Source: Erythrobacter sp. (lineage in GTDB: Bacteria > Pseudomonadota > Alphaproteobacteria > Sphingomonadales > Sphingomonadaceae). Taken from it: 64,000 nucleotides of DNA. Each line of letters begins with the position of its first letter. The first letter of the stretch is position 1. The notes under the pieces were generated by a model. It was not told the origin of the DNA. It ran no database searches and worked only from the letters and a program-made list of their open reading frames with translations. The stretch is taken from positions 186,001-250,000 of the forward strand of contig NZ_CP050265.1 in the NCBI RefSeq assembly GCF_011765465.1. The letters run 5' to 3'. Shown here one piece after another: positions 44,630 through 53,373 of the stretch. The position numbers and the translations under genes are program-made.

Positions 44630-45664
44630 TCAGGCGCCGGACCCCGCCGCCTCCGCCCCGGCGGGAAGTTCCGGCGGGAAGTTGTTGAGCTGACGCCAGA
44701 TTTCGTAGCCGACGGGCACGGTTTCGAGCAGGATCCACCCGCGCACCGACGCGCCGAAGCGGGCGTAGCGTTCCTTGGGCCAGGGATGCGGGTCCGACTT
44801 GTCCTCCGCGATCAGCACGCGGAAGCGTCCGTCTGCTTGCGCCGACTGGTCGACCGCGGTGACGATCCCGCCGAAGGTTCCGACCGCAACCGAGGGCCAG
44901 CCGCTGAACTGGACGACGGGCCAGCCTTCGAACTGGACCCTTGCCTTGTCGCCGACCTGGACGAGGCCGATGTCGCGCCCGTCGATGAAGATCTCGATCA
45001 CGCGCTCGGCCGATTGCGGCACGAAGGTCGCAAGAGGGTCGCCGGCATTCACGATGGTCGCGACGTCACCCGCGTTGACGCTCTGGATGAAGCCGTCGCG
45101 CGGCGCGGTGACGAGCTGCGAGGACTGGCGCGAAAGGCTGACCTGCGTGCGGGCGAGGCTGGCTTGCGCCTCGGCGACGCCCTGGCGCATCTGGTCGACA
45201 CGGATCTGCGCCTGTTCATAGTCGCGCCGCGCGGCGAGCCCTTCGCGGTAGAGCTCGGCCATGCGGCGCTCGTCGATCTGCGCGGTGGCGAGTGCGTTCT
45301 GCGCGGCCTGGAGCTGGATTTCGACTTGCTGGCGTTCGGATTCGAGCCGTTCGACCAGCTGCGGGTCGATGTCGGCGATGCGGGCGATGGGATCGCCCTT
45401 TTTCACCGAACTGCCGTCGCGCACGTAGAATTCCTCGATCCGGCCCGACACCAGCGCGTTGATTTCCTGCTGGCGTTCGTTCGGGTTCAGGGTGGTGACG
45501 ACGCCCTGGCCGCTGGTCGTCTGGACCCACGGCACGTAGATAAGAAAGCCCACCGCGGCGATGAAGCCGAACAGGATGAGCAGGAACACCGTGCGCATGA
45601 CGCGCGGCGTCTTGACGCTTTCGAGCGCGGTGAACTGGGGGATGTCCTGGGCGAGCACGGCCAT
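44630..45664 (-). CDS. HlyD-family periplasmic adaptor
   Basis: 344 residues: one N-terminal helix (about 23-44), a biotinyl-lipoyl half motif (INALVSGRIEEFYVRDGSSVKKGDPIARI), a long coiled-coil hairpin (about 105-190, ERQQVEIQLQAAQNALATAQ onward), the returning lipoyl half (TAPRDGFIQSVNAGDVATIV) and a beta-barrel. It bridges inner-membrane exporter and TolC. It starts four bases after the ABC gene stop. Confidence 0.92.
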   Translation of the reverse strand: MAVLAQDIPQFTALESVKTPRVMRTVFLLILFGFIAAVGFLIYVPWVQTTSGQGVVTTLNPNERQQEINALVSGRIEEFYVRDGSSVKKGDPIARIADIDPQLVERLESERQQVEIQLQAAQNALATAQIDERRMAELYREGLAARRDYEQAQIRVDQMRQGVAEAQASLARTQVSLSRQSSQLVTAPRDGFIQSVNAGDVATIVNAGDPLATFVPQSAERVIEIFIDGRDIGLVQVGDKARVQFEGWPVVQFSGWPSVAVGTFGGIVTAVDQSAQADGRFRVLIAEDKSDPHPWPKERYARFGASVRGWILLETVPVGYEIWRQLNNFPPELPAGAEAAGSGA

Positions 45665-45667
45665 GTC

Positions 45668-47506
45668 CTATTCTCCCACCACGTTCGCCGTGCCGCTGGT
45701 GCCTTCGGCCTTGAGCAGGCGCGGCCCGCCGGGGCGGCGCGGCGGTTTCTGGTTCACGGCGAGGCAGAAATCCTCGAAATCGGCGAAATAGCGCTGCTGC
45801 TTCGCCTCGAGGTAGAGGAAGCGGTCGAAACCGAGGTCGATCCGCCGGTTCGAGAAGCAGATGACGGTGGTGTATGCCTGTTCGCGCAGTTCGGTGACGG
45901 CGCGGGCCAGGTTCTCCTCGTCGAGCAGGTCGAACAGGCGGGAGAGGACCAGCACGCGCGGTTGTTCGAGCAGGGCGTTGGCAAGCTTCAATTGCTGCAA
46001 TTCGACCGAGGAGAGCGGGTAGCCGGTCGAGGCGATCGGGGTGTCGAGCCCCTTCTCGAAGGTCGAGATCGTGTCGACCAGCCCGACCGTCTCGAGCGCG
46101 CCGATCATCCGCTTCGTCGCGCTTTCGGGGCAGGACAGGGCGAGGTATTCGCGGATCGTCATGCCCACGAAGGTCGGCCGGTCGAGCACGTGGATGTTCT
46201 TGCGAAGATTGTGCGCCTCGATGTTCATCAGGTCGATCCCGCCCATCGTGGCGAAGCCGCTCTGGGGAAGCTCGTGCATCTTCAGGAGATTGGTGAACAG
46301 CCGCTGGATCCCGTGATGGCTCGCCGCGGCCATGACGATCGCACCGGAGGGGATTTCGAGGTTGAATTCGACTTCCTCGTGCCGGGCATGGCCGCGCACG
46401 CCTTCGAAGACAAGGGTGTGATCGTCGCCGTGGATCGGGTCGGCGCCGGCGGGTTCTTCCTGCTGCACGTCGTAGAACAGCGACAATTCCTCGATCGCGG
46501 CGCACAGGTCGTAGAAATAGGTGAGGTAGGTGCCGAGCTGCGCGACCCCGAAGAAGGCGACCGACAGCACCAGCTCGGCGGCGACCAGCTGGCCGAGCGT
46601 GAGCTGGCCCTGGATCACCAGCCACCCGCCGAGACCCAGCAGCACCGCGCTCGCCAGGGCGTAGAGCACGAGGAAGGAGATCGTCTGCGAGAAATGCTGG
46701 CGGAAATGCCGCTTGCGCTCGGTCAGGTAATTGGCGGTGAAATCATTCGTCCGGTCGAAGGCGTAGTCGATCCGGCGCTGCGATTTGAAAAACCCGTTCG
46801 ACCCGCCGATCGTCTCGACCCAGGCGGCGGTCGCGTGCTTGGCATGGCTGAGGTCGATCCCTGTGCGGATCGCCTTGCTTCCCCATACCGCCCAGATCAC
46901 CCAGATCAGCCCGGCCATCACCAGTGTGAAAAGCAGGAACAGCGGGTGGTAGAGCGAGACGAGGATGAAGCCCACCACGATCTGCAGCACCACGGTGAAG
47001 CCGTTGATGAACAGCACGGGCGCGGCGATCTGGACGTTGATGACGTCGAAATATCGGTTGAACAGCGAGCCGCGATTGGCGTCGTTGAAGAAGGGGTTCT
47101 GCGCGTGGACCGAAATCAGCGCGATCTCCGCCACCATGCGGGCATAGAAACGCCGCGCGAACAGCTCCATCAGGTGGACGCGCAAGGCATAGAGCAGGCC
47201 CGAAAGCATCAGGAGGCCGAACAGCGTCAGCGACAGCATGATGAGCGGCGCAGTCAGCGCGGTGTTGGCGACCGTGTTGATCAGCATCTGCACCGAAATC
47301 GGGGTCGCCAGCGAGAGCAGGCTGATCCCGATCCCGTAGACGATCGCGAGCCAGTAGAAATTGCCTTCGGGCTTCAGGATCTCGAAGAACCGGCGAAAGA
47401 ACTTCACCAGCGAGATGCGATCGCCATAGGTTGGGTTATGGGCTGCCATGTACGCTGCGCTTTCGTCCGGTCCGATGCCTTGGCCTGCAATAATGCCTGA
47501 AACCAT
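45668..47506 (-). CDS. ABC-exporter-like protein with degenerate nucleotide-binding domain
   Basis: 612 residues from the ATG at 47506; a GTG four codons upstream is also possible. The six-helix exporter domain (about 45-335) is intact. The C-terminal domain keeps ABC length and secondary-structure order but has lost catalytic motifs. The Walker A site reads AAASHHGIQ (about 393-401) with no GK[S/T], the signature reads LSSVE instead of LSGGQ, Walker B RVLVLSRLFD lacks the final Asp-Glu, and the H-loop His is Asn (CFSNRR). It is unlikely to hydrolyse ATP by itself. As first gene of an operon with HlyD and TolC homologues it still looks like an export system, perhaps powered otherwise or acting as a half of a heterodimer. 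Codon use is normal, so it is not a decaying gene. Confidence 0.85.
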   Translation of the reverse strand: MVSGIIAGQGIGPDESAAYMAAHNPTYGDRISLVKFFRRFFEILKPEGNFYWLAIVYGIGISLLSLATPISVQMLINTVANTALTAPLIMLSLTLFGLLMLSGLLYALRVHLMELFARRFYARMVAEIALISVHAQNPFFNDANRGSLFNRYFDVINVQIAAPVLFINGFTVVLQIVVGFILVSLYHPLFLLFTLVMAGLIWVIWAVWGSKAIRTGIDLSHAKHATAAWVETIGGSNGFFKSQRRIDYAFDRTNDFTANYLTERKRHFRQHFSQTISFLVLYALASAVLLGLGGWLVIQGQLTLGQLVAAELVLSVAFFGVAQLGTYLTYFYDLCAAIEELSLFYDVQQEEPAGADPIHGDDHTLVFEGVRGHARHEEVEFNLEIPSGAIVMAAASHHGIQRLFTNLLKMHELPQSGFATMGGIDLMNIEAHNLRKNIHVLDRPTFVGMTIREYLALSCPESATKRMIGALETVGLVDTISTFEKGLDTPIASTGYPLSSVELQQLKLANALLEQPRVLVLSRLFDLLDEENLARAVTELREQAYTTVICFSNRRIDLGFDRFLYLEAKQQRYFADFEDFCLAVNQKPPRRPGGPRLLKAEGTSGTANVVGE

Positions 47507-47870
47507 CGCTTCGCGCACCCCCAGCCGGGAAAGCGCGCCGCGAGATACGTGATATTGTCAAGTTTCGCTCCCGCACAATGACAGGCCACGCGGGGCTATC
47601 CCCGCTCCGTCCGCTCGCGCGCGGACGAATGGAGGCGAAGTGACCCTTGTGCACCTGCGAAGTGTCGCGATTCATACCGATTATCAAGCCCGGATTGAAA
47701 AAACGTACCTTCGCCGCGCGAATTCGCCCCCGCAACAGGCCACCACAACAGGCGGTGTAACACGCCGCTATCGATGCTAGGGCGAGGATTGACGATTGCT
47801 GAACCGGACCTGTCCGCGCCATCGGGGCGGGCCATGGGGACAACGAGGACCACTAGGACGAGCAGCCCGG
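47507..47870. other. Divergent intergenic region with two tandem hairpins
   Basis: This 364-base gap separates the export operon from the KDPG aldolase gene. It holds two adjacent perfect inverted repeats: GCGGGG-CTAT-CCCCGC (47590-47605) and CGTCCGC-TCGCGC-GCGGACG (47608-47627). No open frame with good codon use was seen. The hairpins could be part of a leader of the export operon (about 85-120 bases upstream of its start) or an unrecognised small RNA. Confidence 0.45.
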
Positions 47871-48530
47871 ATGACCGACACAGACCCGATTTTTTCCGCG
47901 CTTGCCGCCGCGCCGGTCGTCCCGCTGGTCGACAGCGGCGATGCGAGCGAAGCGGTCGCGACCGCGCGCGCGCTTGTCGAAGGGGGCCTTGCCGTCCACG
48001 AAGTCGTCCTGCGCCGCGACGGCGCGCTCGGCGCGATGCGGGCGATGGCCGAGCGCCGGGCGGAAATCGGCGAGGGGCTCGTCGTCGGGGCGGGCACGGT
48101 CCTGACGCTCGACCAGGCCAAGGCCGCGCGCGATGCCGGGGCGCAGTTCATCGTCTCACCGGGCCTTGTCGATGAAATCGCGCTGTGGTGCATCGAGCAA
48201 GACCTCCCAGTCTTTCCCGGCACGGCCACGGCGGGCGAGGTCCAGCGCGCTTTCGCGCTCGGCCTGCGCGCAGTGAAATTCTTCCCCGCCGCGCTCGCGG
48301 GCGGCGTGCCGATGCTCAAGGCGCTGTCCTCGGTCTTCGGCGCGATGCGCTTCATGCCGACCGGCGGGATTTCGGCGGCGAACCTGCCAGAATACCTCGC
48401 CTTGCCGAGCGTCATCGCCTGCGGGGGAAGCTGGCTGACCCCGACGGACCGAATCGCGGCAGGCGATTACGAAGCGGTGACGCGCCTCGCCCGCGAGGCG
48501 GTGGCAATCGCCCGCAAGGCGCGGGGCTGA
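47871..48530 (+). CDS. eda: 2-keto-3-deoxy-6-phosphogluconate (KDPG/KHG) aldolase
   Basis: 219 residues, a class I aldolase. The general-base Glu (E44, GGLAVHEVVLR), GAGTVLT, FIVSPG, FPGTAT, Schiff-base Lys K136 (VKFFPA) and phosphate-binding PTGGIS are all present. It cleaves KDPG to pyruvate and glyceraldehyde-3-phosphate in the Entner-Doudoroff path. The start MTDTDPIFSA is preferred over an Arg-rich upstream extension. No edd, zwf or other pathway gene is adjacent; the next gene is a flavoprotein 13 bases downstream. Confidence 0.92.
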   Translation: MTDTDPIFSALAAAPVVPLVDSGDASEAVATARALVEGGLAVHEVVLRRDGALGAMRAMAERRAEIGEGLVVGAGTVLTLDQAKAARDAGAQFIVSPGLVDEIALWCIEQDLPVFPGTATAGEVQRAFALGLRAVKFFPAALAGGVPMLKALSSVFGAMRFMPTGGISAANLPEYLALPSVIACGGSWLTPTDRIAAGDYEAVTRLAREAVAIARKARG

Positions 48531-48543
48531 GCGGCCCCGCCAG

Positions 48544-49671
48544 GTGACGGGCCCGGCAAGACACCTGCTGCTGGTGGGCGGCGGCCATGCCCATGTCGCC
48601 GTGCTCGCCGACTGGATCAGGCGCGGCCCACCGCCCGGTGCGCGCGCGAAGCTGCTGACGCCGCACCCGGCGCTGCGCTATTCGGGCATGGTCCCCGGCT
48701 GGATGGCGGGCGAGCACGAGCGGCTGCGCGGGATCGTCGACCTTGCCGGGCTGGCAGCGGCGGCGGGGGTGGAACTGGTGCTCGGCCGCGCCGGTGCGAT
48801 CGATCCCGAAGCGCGCGTGGTCACGACAGGGGCGGGGGAGCGGATCGCCTTCGATGTCGCCTCGCTCGACACGGGCGGGGTGGGTCATGCCTCGGCTATG
48901 CTGGGCGAAGACCCGCGCCTCCTCGAGATTCGCCCGATCGAGGCTTTCGTCGAACGCTTCGCCGTCTGGGCCGAGAGCGCGCGCGAGCGGCCCGTGCGCG
49001 CTGCAGTGGTCGGCGGCGGGGCGGGCGGGGTCGAACTCGCTTTCGGCCTCAGGAACCTCGCCGGGGCGCGGGTGCGGCCCGAGTTGACGCTGGTGGCGGG
49101 GCACGCGGGGCTGGTTCCCGCTCTGTCGGGCGCGGTGCGGCGAACCGTTGCGCGCGAGCTGGCGCGGCAGGGCATCGCGGTGCTCGCAGAGGATGCGCGG
49201 GTTCAGGGCGGCGCGCTGATGGCGGGCGATATGTCGCTCGAACCGCTCGACATCGTGCTCGCCGCTCTCGGCAGCGCGGCGCCCGAATGGCCGGGGGCGG
49301 GAGGACTTGCGACCGATGCGGCGGGCTTCGTCGCGGTCGACGCGTTCCAGCGCTCGCTTTCGCACCCCCATGTCTTCGCCGCCGGCGATGTCGCCGCGCG
49401 GACCGACCGCGAGGTGGCGCATTCGGGCGTCCACGCGGTGTTCACAGGGCCCAAGCTCGCGGCGAACCTCCGCGCCGCGCTGGAAGGCAGGGAGCCGCCG
49501 AAGAGCTATCGCCCCAGATGGAACAACCTCTACCTTCTCACCACCGGAAACGGGCGGGCGATAGCAAGCTACGGCCCCTTCGCCGCACGGGGCCGCTGGG
49601 TGGCTCGGCTCAAGCGATGGATAGACTTGCGCTGGATCGACACCTACGCAGGGCTGGCGCGAGAAGTGTAA
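48544..49671 (+). CDS. Pyridine nucleotide-disulfide oxidoreductase-like flavoprotein (SelD-associated type)
   Basis: 375 residues. FAD-binding LLLVGGGHAHV near the start, AVVGGGAGGVELAFGL in the NAD domain and HVFAAGDVA near the end are the hallmarks of the branch often fused to selenophosphate synthetase (SelD). Here the SelD half is absent and the protein stops after WIDTYAGLAREV. It resembles type II NADH dehydrogenase/SQR-like reductases without the active-site disulfide. The start is GTG at 48544. The role is unclear; co-orientation with another flavoprotein hints at quinone or thiol redox work. Confidence 0.8.
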   Translation: MTGPARHLLLVGGGHAHVAVLADWIRRGPPPGARAKLLTPHPALRYSGMVPGWMAGEHERLRGIVDLAGLAAAAGVELVLGRAGAIDPEARVVTTGAGERIAFDVASLDTGGVGHASAMLGEDPRLLEIRPIEAFVERFAVWAESARERPVRAAVVGGGAGGVELAFGLRNLAGARVRPELTLVAGHAGLVPALSGAVRRTVARELARQGIAVLAEDARVQGGALMAGDMSLEPLDIVLAALGSAAPEWPGAGGLATDAAGFVAVDAFQRSLSHPHVFAAGDVAARTDREVAHSGVHAVFTGPKLAANLRAALEGREPPKSYRPRWNNLYLLTTGNGRAIASYGPFAARGRWVARLKRWIDLRWIDTYAGLAREV

Positions 49672-49714
49672 CAATGCCGTCTTCCCGGCCGTATCCGCCA
49701 TCATGGGAGCTCTG

Positions 49715-51853
49715 ATGAAGAAAGCGATCGTCGTCGCCCTGATCGCCGCGCTGGTGGCGGCCTATTTCGCTTTCGACCTCGGCGAATACCTCAGCCTCGA
49801 GGGGATCAAGGGGCTCGCGGGCCGGGTGGACGCGATCTATGCCGAAAACCCCGCGCTGGTGATCGGCGGGTTCTTCCTTGCCTATGTCGCGGTCACCGCC
49901 GCCTCGCTGCCGGGAGCGGCGATCATGACGCTGGCGGCAGGTGCGCTGTTCGGGCTGGCGCTCGGCACCGTCATCGTCTCCTTCGCCTCGACGCTCGGCG
50001 CGACGCTTGCTTTCCTTGCCTCGCGCTATGTCCTGAGGGACTGGGTCGAGGCGCGTTTCGGTGAGCGATTGAAGGGCGTGAACGATGGGCTGGAGCGCGA
50101 CGGGGCGTTCTATCTCTTCACCATCCGCATGATCCCGCTCTTCCCGTTCTTCGTGGTCAACCTCGTCATGGGGCTGACGCGGATACGCATCTGGACCTTC
50201 GCCTGGGTGAGCCAGGTCGGGATGCTGCTGGGGACCATCGCCTACGTCAACGCGGGAACGCAGCTGGCGCGGATCGAGAGTACCAGCGGCCTGCTTTCGC
50301 CCGGCCTCATCGGTTCCTTCGTCGTGCTCGCCTTCGTGCCGTGGCTGGGCAAGCTCGTCGTCTCAGTGATCCGGCGGCGCCGGGTCTATCGCGGCTTTTC
50401 GAAGCCCCGCCGTTTCGACCGCAATCTCGTCGTCATCGGCGCCGGCTCGGCCGGGCTGGTCGCGGCCTATATCGCGGCGACGGTCAAGGCGAAGGTGACG
50501 CTGGTCGAGGGCGACAAGATGGGCGGCGATTGCCTCAACACCGGCTGCGTGCCGTCGAAGGCTCTGATCAAGAGCGCCAAGGCCGCGGCGACGATGCGCC
50601 ATGCCGACCGCTACGGCCTTGTGCCGGTCGAGCCGCAGCTTGCCTTCCGCGAGACCATGGCGCGGGTGCGGCGCGTGATCGAGACGATCGAACCGCATGA
50701 CAGCGTTGAGCGCTACGAGGGGCTGGGCGTCGATGTGGTCAAGGGCCATGCGCGGATCGTCGATCCCTGGACGGTCGAAGTGGACCGCTCGGATGGGGGG
50801 ACGCAGCGCCTCACCACCCGCAGCATCGTGATCGCGACGGGGGCGGAGCCCTTCGTGCCGCCCATTCCGGGCATCGAGGAGAGCGGCTATCTCACCAGCG
50901 AGACCTTGTGGGATGCCTTTGCCGAAATGGACGAAGTGCCGGCCCGGGTGGCTGTGCTGGGCGGCGGGCCGATCGGGTGCGAGCTGTCGCAGGCGCTCGC
51001 CCGGCTCGGCGCCGAGGTGACGCAGGTCGAACAGGGCGAGAGGGTGCTGTCGCGCGAGGACGAGGAGGTGTCGGACCTTGCCCGCACGGTGTTGGAGGAA
51101 GCGGGCGTGACGGTGCTGACCGGCCACGAGGCGGTGCGCTTCGAGGACGGGGCGCTGATCGCGACCAGCGCCGAAGGCATGGCGCGGATCGAATATGATG
51201 CGCTTATCGTCGCGGTGGGGAGGAAGGCGCGGCTGTCGGGCTTCGGGCTCGAGGAGCTCGGCATCGACACCGACCGCACGGTGAACACCGATGAATTCCT
51301 CGCGACGAAATTCCCCAATATCTACGCCGCGGGCGATGTCGCGGGGCCTTTCCAGTACACCCACGCCGCGAGCCACCAGGCCTGGTATGCCAGCGTCAAC
51401 GCGCTGTTCGGCCAGTTCTGGCGGTTCAAGGCCGATTACCGCGTCATGCCCGCCGTCACCTTCCTCGACCCCGAATTCGCCCGCGTCGGCCTTAATGAAA
51501 GCGAGGCGCGCGCGCAGGGCGTGGAATACGAAGTGACGCGCTACGACATCGACGATCTCGACCGCGCCATCGCCGAGAGCGAGACGCGCGGCTTCGTCAA
51601 GGTGCTGACCGTGCCGGGCAAGGACAGGATCCTGGGCGTCACCATCGTCGCCGCCCACGCGGGCGAGCTGCTGGCCGAATACGTGCTCGCGATGAAGCAC
51701 GGCATCGGCCTCAACAAGGTGCTCGGCACGATCCATTCCTACCCGACCATGGCCGAGGCGAACAAATACGCCGCCGGCGACTGGAAGCGCGCGCACAAGC
51801 CGGAGGGGCTTCTCGCCCTGGTCGAGCGCTATCACGACTGGCGGCGCGGGTGA
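49715..51853 (+). CDS. VTT/DedA-like membrane domain fused to dihydrolipoamide dehydrogenase/mercuric reductase-like flavoprotein
   Basis: 712 residues. Residues 1 to about 220 are a TVP38/VTT membrane domain with several helices and the family segment YLFTIRMIPLFPFFVVNLVMGLT. Residues 235-705 are a complete class I disulfide reductase: GAGSAG (242-247), redox pair C273/C278 (GGDCLNTGCVPSK), NAD-binding GGGPIGCELSQALARLG, AAGDVAGPFQYTH, and the C-terminal HSYPTMAE. No mercury-specific Cys tail is present. The ATG at 49715 follows GGGAG at good distance, better than the ATG at 49703. The substrate of such membrane-tethered reductases is not known. Confidence 0.9.
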   Translation: MKKAIVVALIAALVAAYFAFDLGEYLSLEGIKGLAGRVDAIYAENPALVIGGFFLAYVAVTAASLPGAAIMTLAAGALFGLALGTVIVSFASTLGATLAFLASRYVLRDWVEARFGERLKGVNDGLERDGAFYLFTIRMIPLFPFFVVNLVMGLTRIRIWTFAWVSQVGMLLGTIAYVNAGTQLARIESTSGLLSPGLIGSFVVLAFVPWLGKLVVSVIRRRRVYRGFSKPRRFDRNLVVIGAGSAGLVAAYIAATVKAKVTLVEGDKMGGDCLNTGCVPSKALIKSAKAAATMRHADRYGLVPVEPQLAFRETMARVRRVIETIEPHDSVERYEGLGVDVVKGHARIVDPWTVEVDRSDGGTQRLTTRSIVIATGAEPFVPPIPGIEESGYLTSETLWDAFAEMDEVPARVAVLGGGPIGCELSQALARLGAEVTQVEQGERVLSREDEEVSDLARTVLEEAGVTVLTGHEAVRFEDGALIATSAEGMARIEYDALIVAVGRKARLSGFGLEELGIDTDRTVNTDEFLATKFPNIYAAGDVAGPFQYTHAASHQAWYASVNALFGQFWRFKADYRVMPAVTFLDPEFARVGLNESEARAQGVEYEVTRYDIDDLDRAIAESETRGFVKVLTVPGKDRILGVTIVAAHAGELLAEYVLAMKHGIGLNKVLGTIHSYPTMAEANKYAAGDWKRAHKPEGLLALVERYHDWRRG

Positions 51854-53136
51854 GCATGGACCTAATCGATCAGCTGCGCGGGGCGCTCGGCATCGCGGTG
51901 CTGCTCGGCATGGCATGGGCGCTGAGCGAGGACCGCAGGGGCCACCCCGGCTGGCGCTGGATCGCTGGAGCGCTCGCGCTGCAGGGCGCGCTCGCGCTGG
52001 TCATCGTGCGCGTGCCCTTCGTCTGGGCGGCCATGGGATATGCCAACGCCGCCGTGTCCGCGATCGAGCGCGCGACGCTCGAAGGCTCGTCCTATATGTT
52101 CGGCTATCTCGGAGGTGCGCCGCTGCCTTTCGAGCTCAAGGAGGGCGTCGCCGCGCCCCCGGTCATCATCGCTTTCCAGATCCTCCCGCTGGTGATCGTC
52201 TTTTCCGCGCTCGCCGCGCTGCTGTGGCACTGGGGCGTGCTGCGCGCGGCGGTGAACGGCCTGTCCTTCCTCCTGCGGCGGACGCTGGGCGTGAGCGGGG
52301 TCGTCGGCCTGTCGGGCGGGGCCAATCTCTTCCTCGGCGTGGTCGAAAGCCCGCTGGTGGTGCGCGCCTACTTTGCCCGCATGAGCCGGGCCGAGCTGTT
52401 CCAGGTCATGGTGCTGGCCATGGCGACGATCTCGGGCGCGATCCTGATCCTTTATGCCACCACCCTGTCGGCCACCGTCCCCGATGCGGTGGGCCACATG
52501 ATCTCGGCTTCGCTCGTCTCGCTTCCCGCCGCGCTGCTGGTGGCGCGGCTGATGGTCCCCGGCGTGGCGGAGGATCCGGGAACCGAGGCGGATGCGGACG
52601 AGCCGGGGCTGAAATACGAATCCTCCATCGACGCGGTCGTGAAGGGCACGATGGACGGGATGCAGCTTTTCCTCGCGGTCGTCGCGGTCATCGTCGTCGT
52701 CTTCGCGCTGGTCTCGCTCGCCGACCAGGCGCTCGCGCTGCTGCCGATGGTCGCGGACGAGCCGCTGACGCTGAAGCGCCTCTTCGGCTGGCTATTCGCG
52801 CCCTTCATGTGGCTGATCGGCGTGCCGTGGGGCGAGGCGCAGGCGGCGGGCGCGCTGATGGGAACGAAGGCGATCCTCAACGAATATGTCGCCTATCTCG
52901 AACTTGCGGCGCTCCCCGAAGGCACGCTGTCGCCGCGCGGCCTGCTGATCGTCACCTACGCCCTGTGCGGCGTCGCCAACCTTGCGAGCGTCGGCCTGCT
53001 GGTATCGACCATCGGCACGCTCTGCCCCGAACGACGGGCCGAGGCGGCGGGGCTGGGTGTGAGGAGCTGGATCGCGGGCAATCTTGCGAGCGCGATGACG
53101 GGGGCGTGGATCGGGCTGGTGACGCTTGCGGGGTAA
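51850..53136 (+). CDS. Concentrative nucleoside transporter (NupC/CNT family)
   Basis: 428 residues with about ten helices. CNT hallmarks include GVSGVVGLSGGANLFLGVVESPLVVRAYFARMSRAELFQVM (shown here only in part by position, about 148-190), GTKAILNEYVAYLEL and the conserved C-terminal ALCGVANLASVGLLVSTIG. It imports nucleosides with Na+ or H+. The GTG at 51850 overlaps the previous stop (GTGA), and an ATG two codons in (51856) is an equally plausible start. Confidence 0.9.
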   Translation: MSMDLIDQLRGALGIAVLLGMAWALSEDRRGHPGWRWIAGALALQGALALVIVRVPFVWAAMGYANAAVSAIERATLEGSSYMFGYLGGAPLPFELKEGVAAPPVIIAFQILPLVIVFSALAALLWHWGVLRAAVNGLSFLLRRTLGVSGVVGLSGGANLFLGVVESPLVVRAYFARMSRAELFQVMVLAMATISGAILILYATTLSATVPDAVGHMISASLVSLPAALLVARLMVPGVAEDPGTEADADEPGLKYESSIDAVVKGTMDGMQLFLAVVAVIVVVFALVSLADQALALLPMVADEPLTLKRLFGWLFAPFMWLIGVPWGEAQAAGALMGTKAILNEYVAYLELAALPEGTLSPRGLLIVTYALCGVANLASVGLLVSTIGTLCPERRAEAAGLGVRSWIAGNLASAMTGAWIGLVTLAG

Positions 53137-53319
53137 GGGGCGCCGGGTGAGGGGAAGGGTGGCCTGCTTTCCTACGCTGGCCGCCGGGGCTAATCCTCGC
53201 CCTTGTCGCCCCCGAATGGAGTGAAACCTTGCGAAAAGGCCCCGTTCTCCCTGTCCGTCCGCTTGCGTTTTTCACGCTATTCCCGAGCGAATTCATGGCT
53301 TTGCGCTCGCGTTGGGAAA

Positions 53320-53334
53320 GTGACAGGGTGTCAC
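53320..53334. promoter_or_regulatory. GTGACA/TGTCAC palindrome with an extra half-site
   Basis: GTGACA-GGG-TGTCAC is a perfect inverted repeat, and another TGTCACC follows at 53337-53343. The set lies about 40-55 bases before the CDP-alcohol phosphotransferase start, where an operator would sit. The regulator is unknown. Confidence 0.4.
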
Positions 53335-53373
53335 CTTTGTCACCTTTTTTAGTGTCGGGGAGGGGGTGAGCGC

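Noticed and set aside
41667..44693. 1008-codon plus-strand open frame opposite the DUF294 and TolC genes
   Set aside because: It spans two unrelated well-supported genes and their intergenic gap, and has no recognisable domain.
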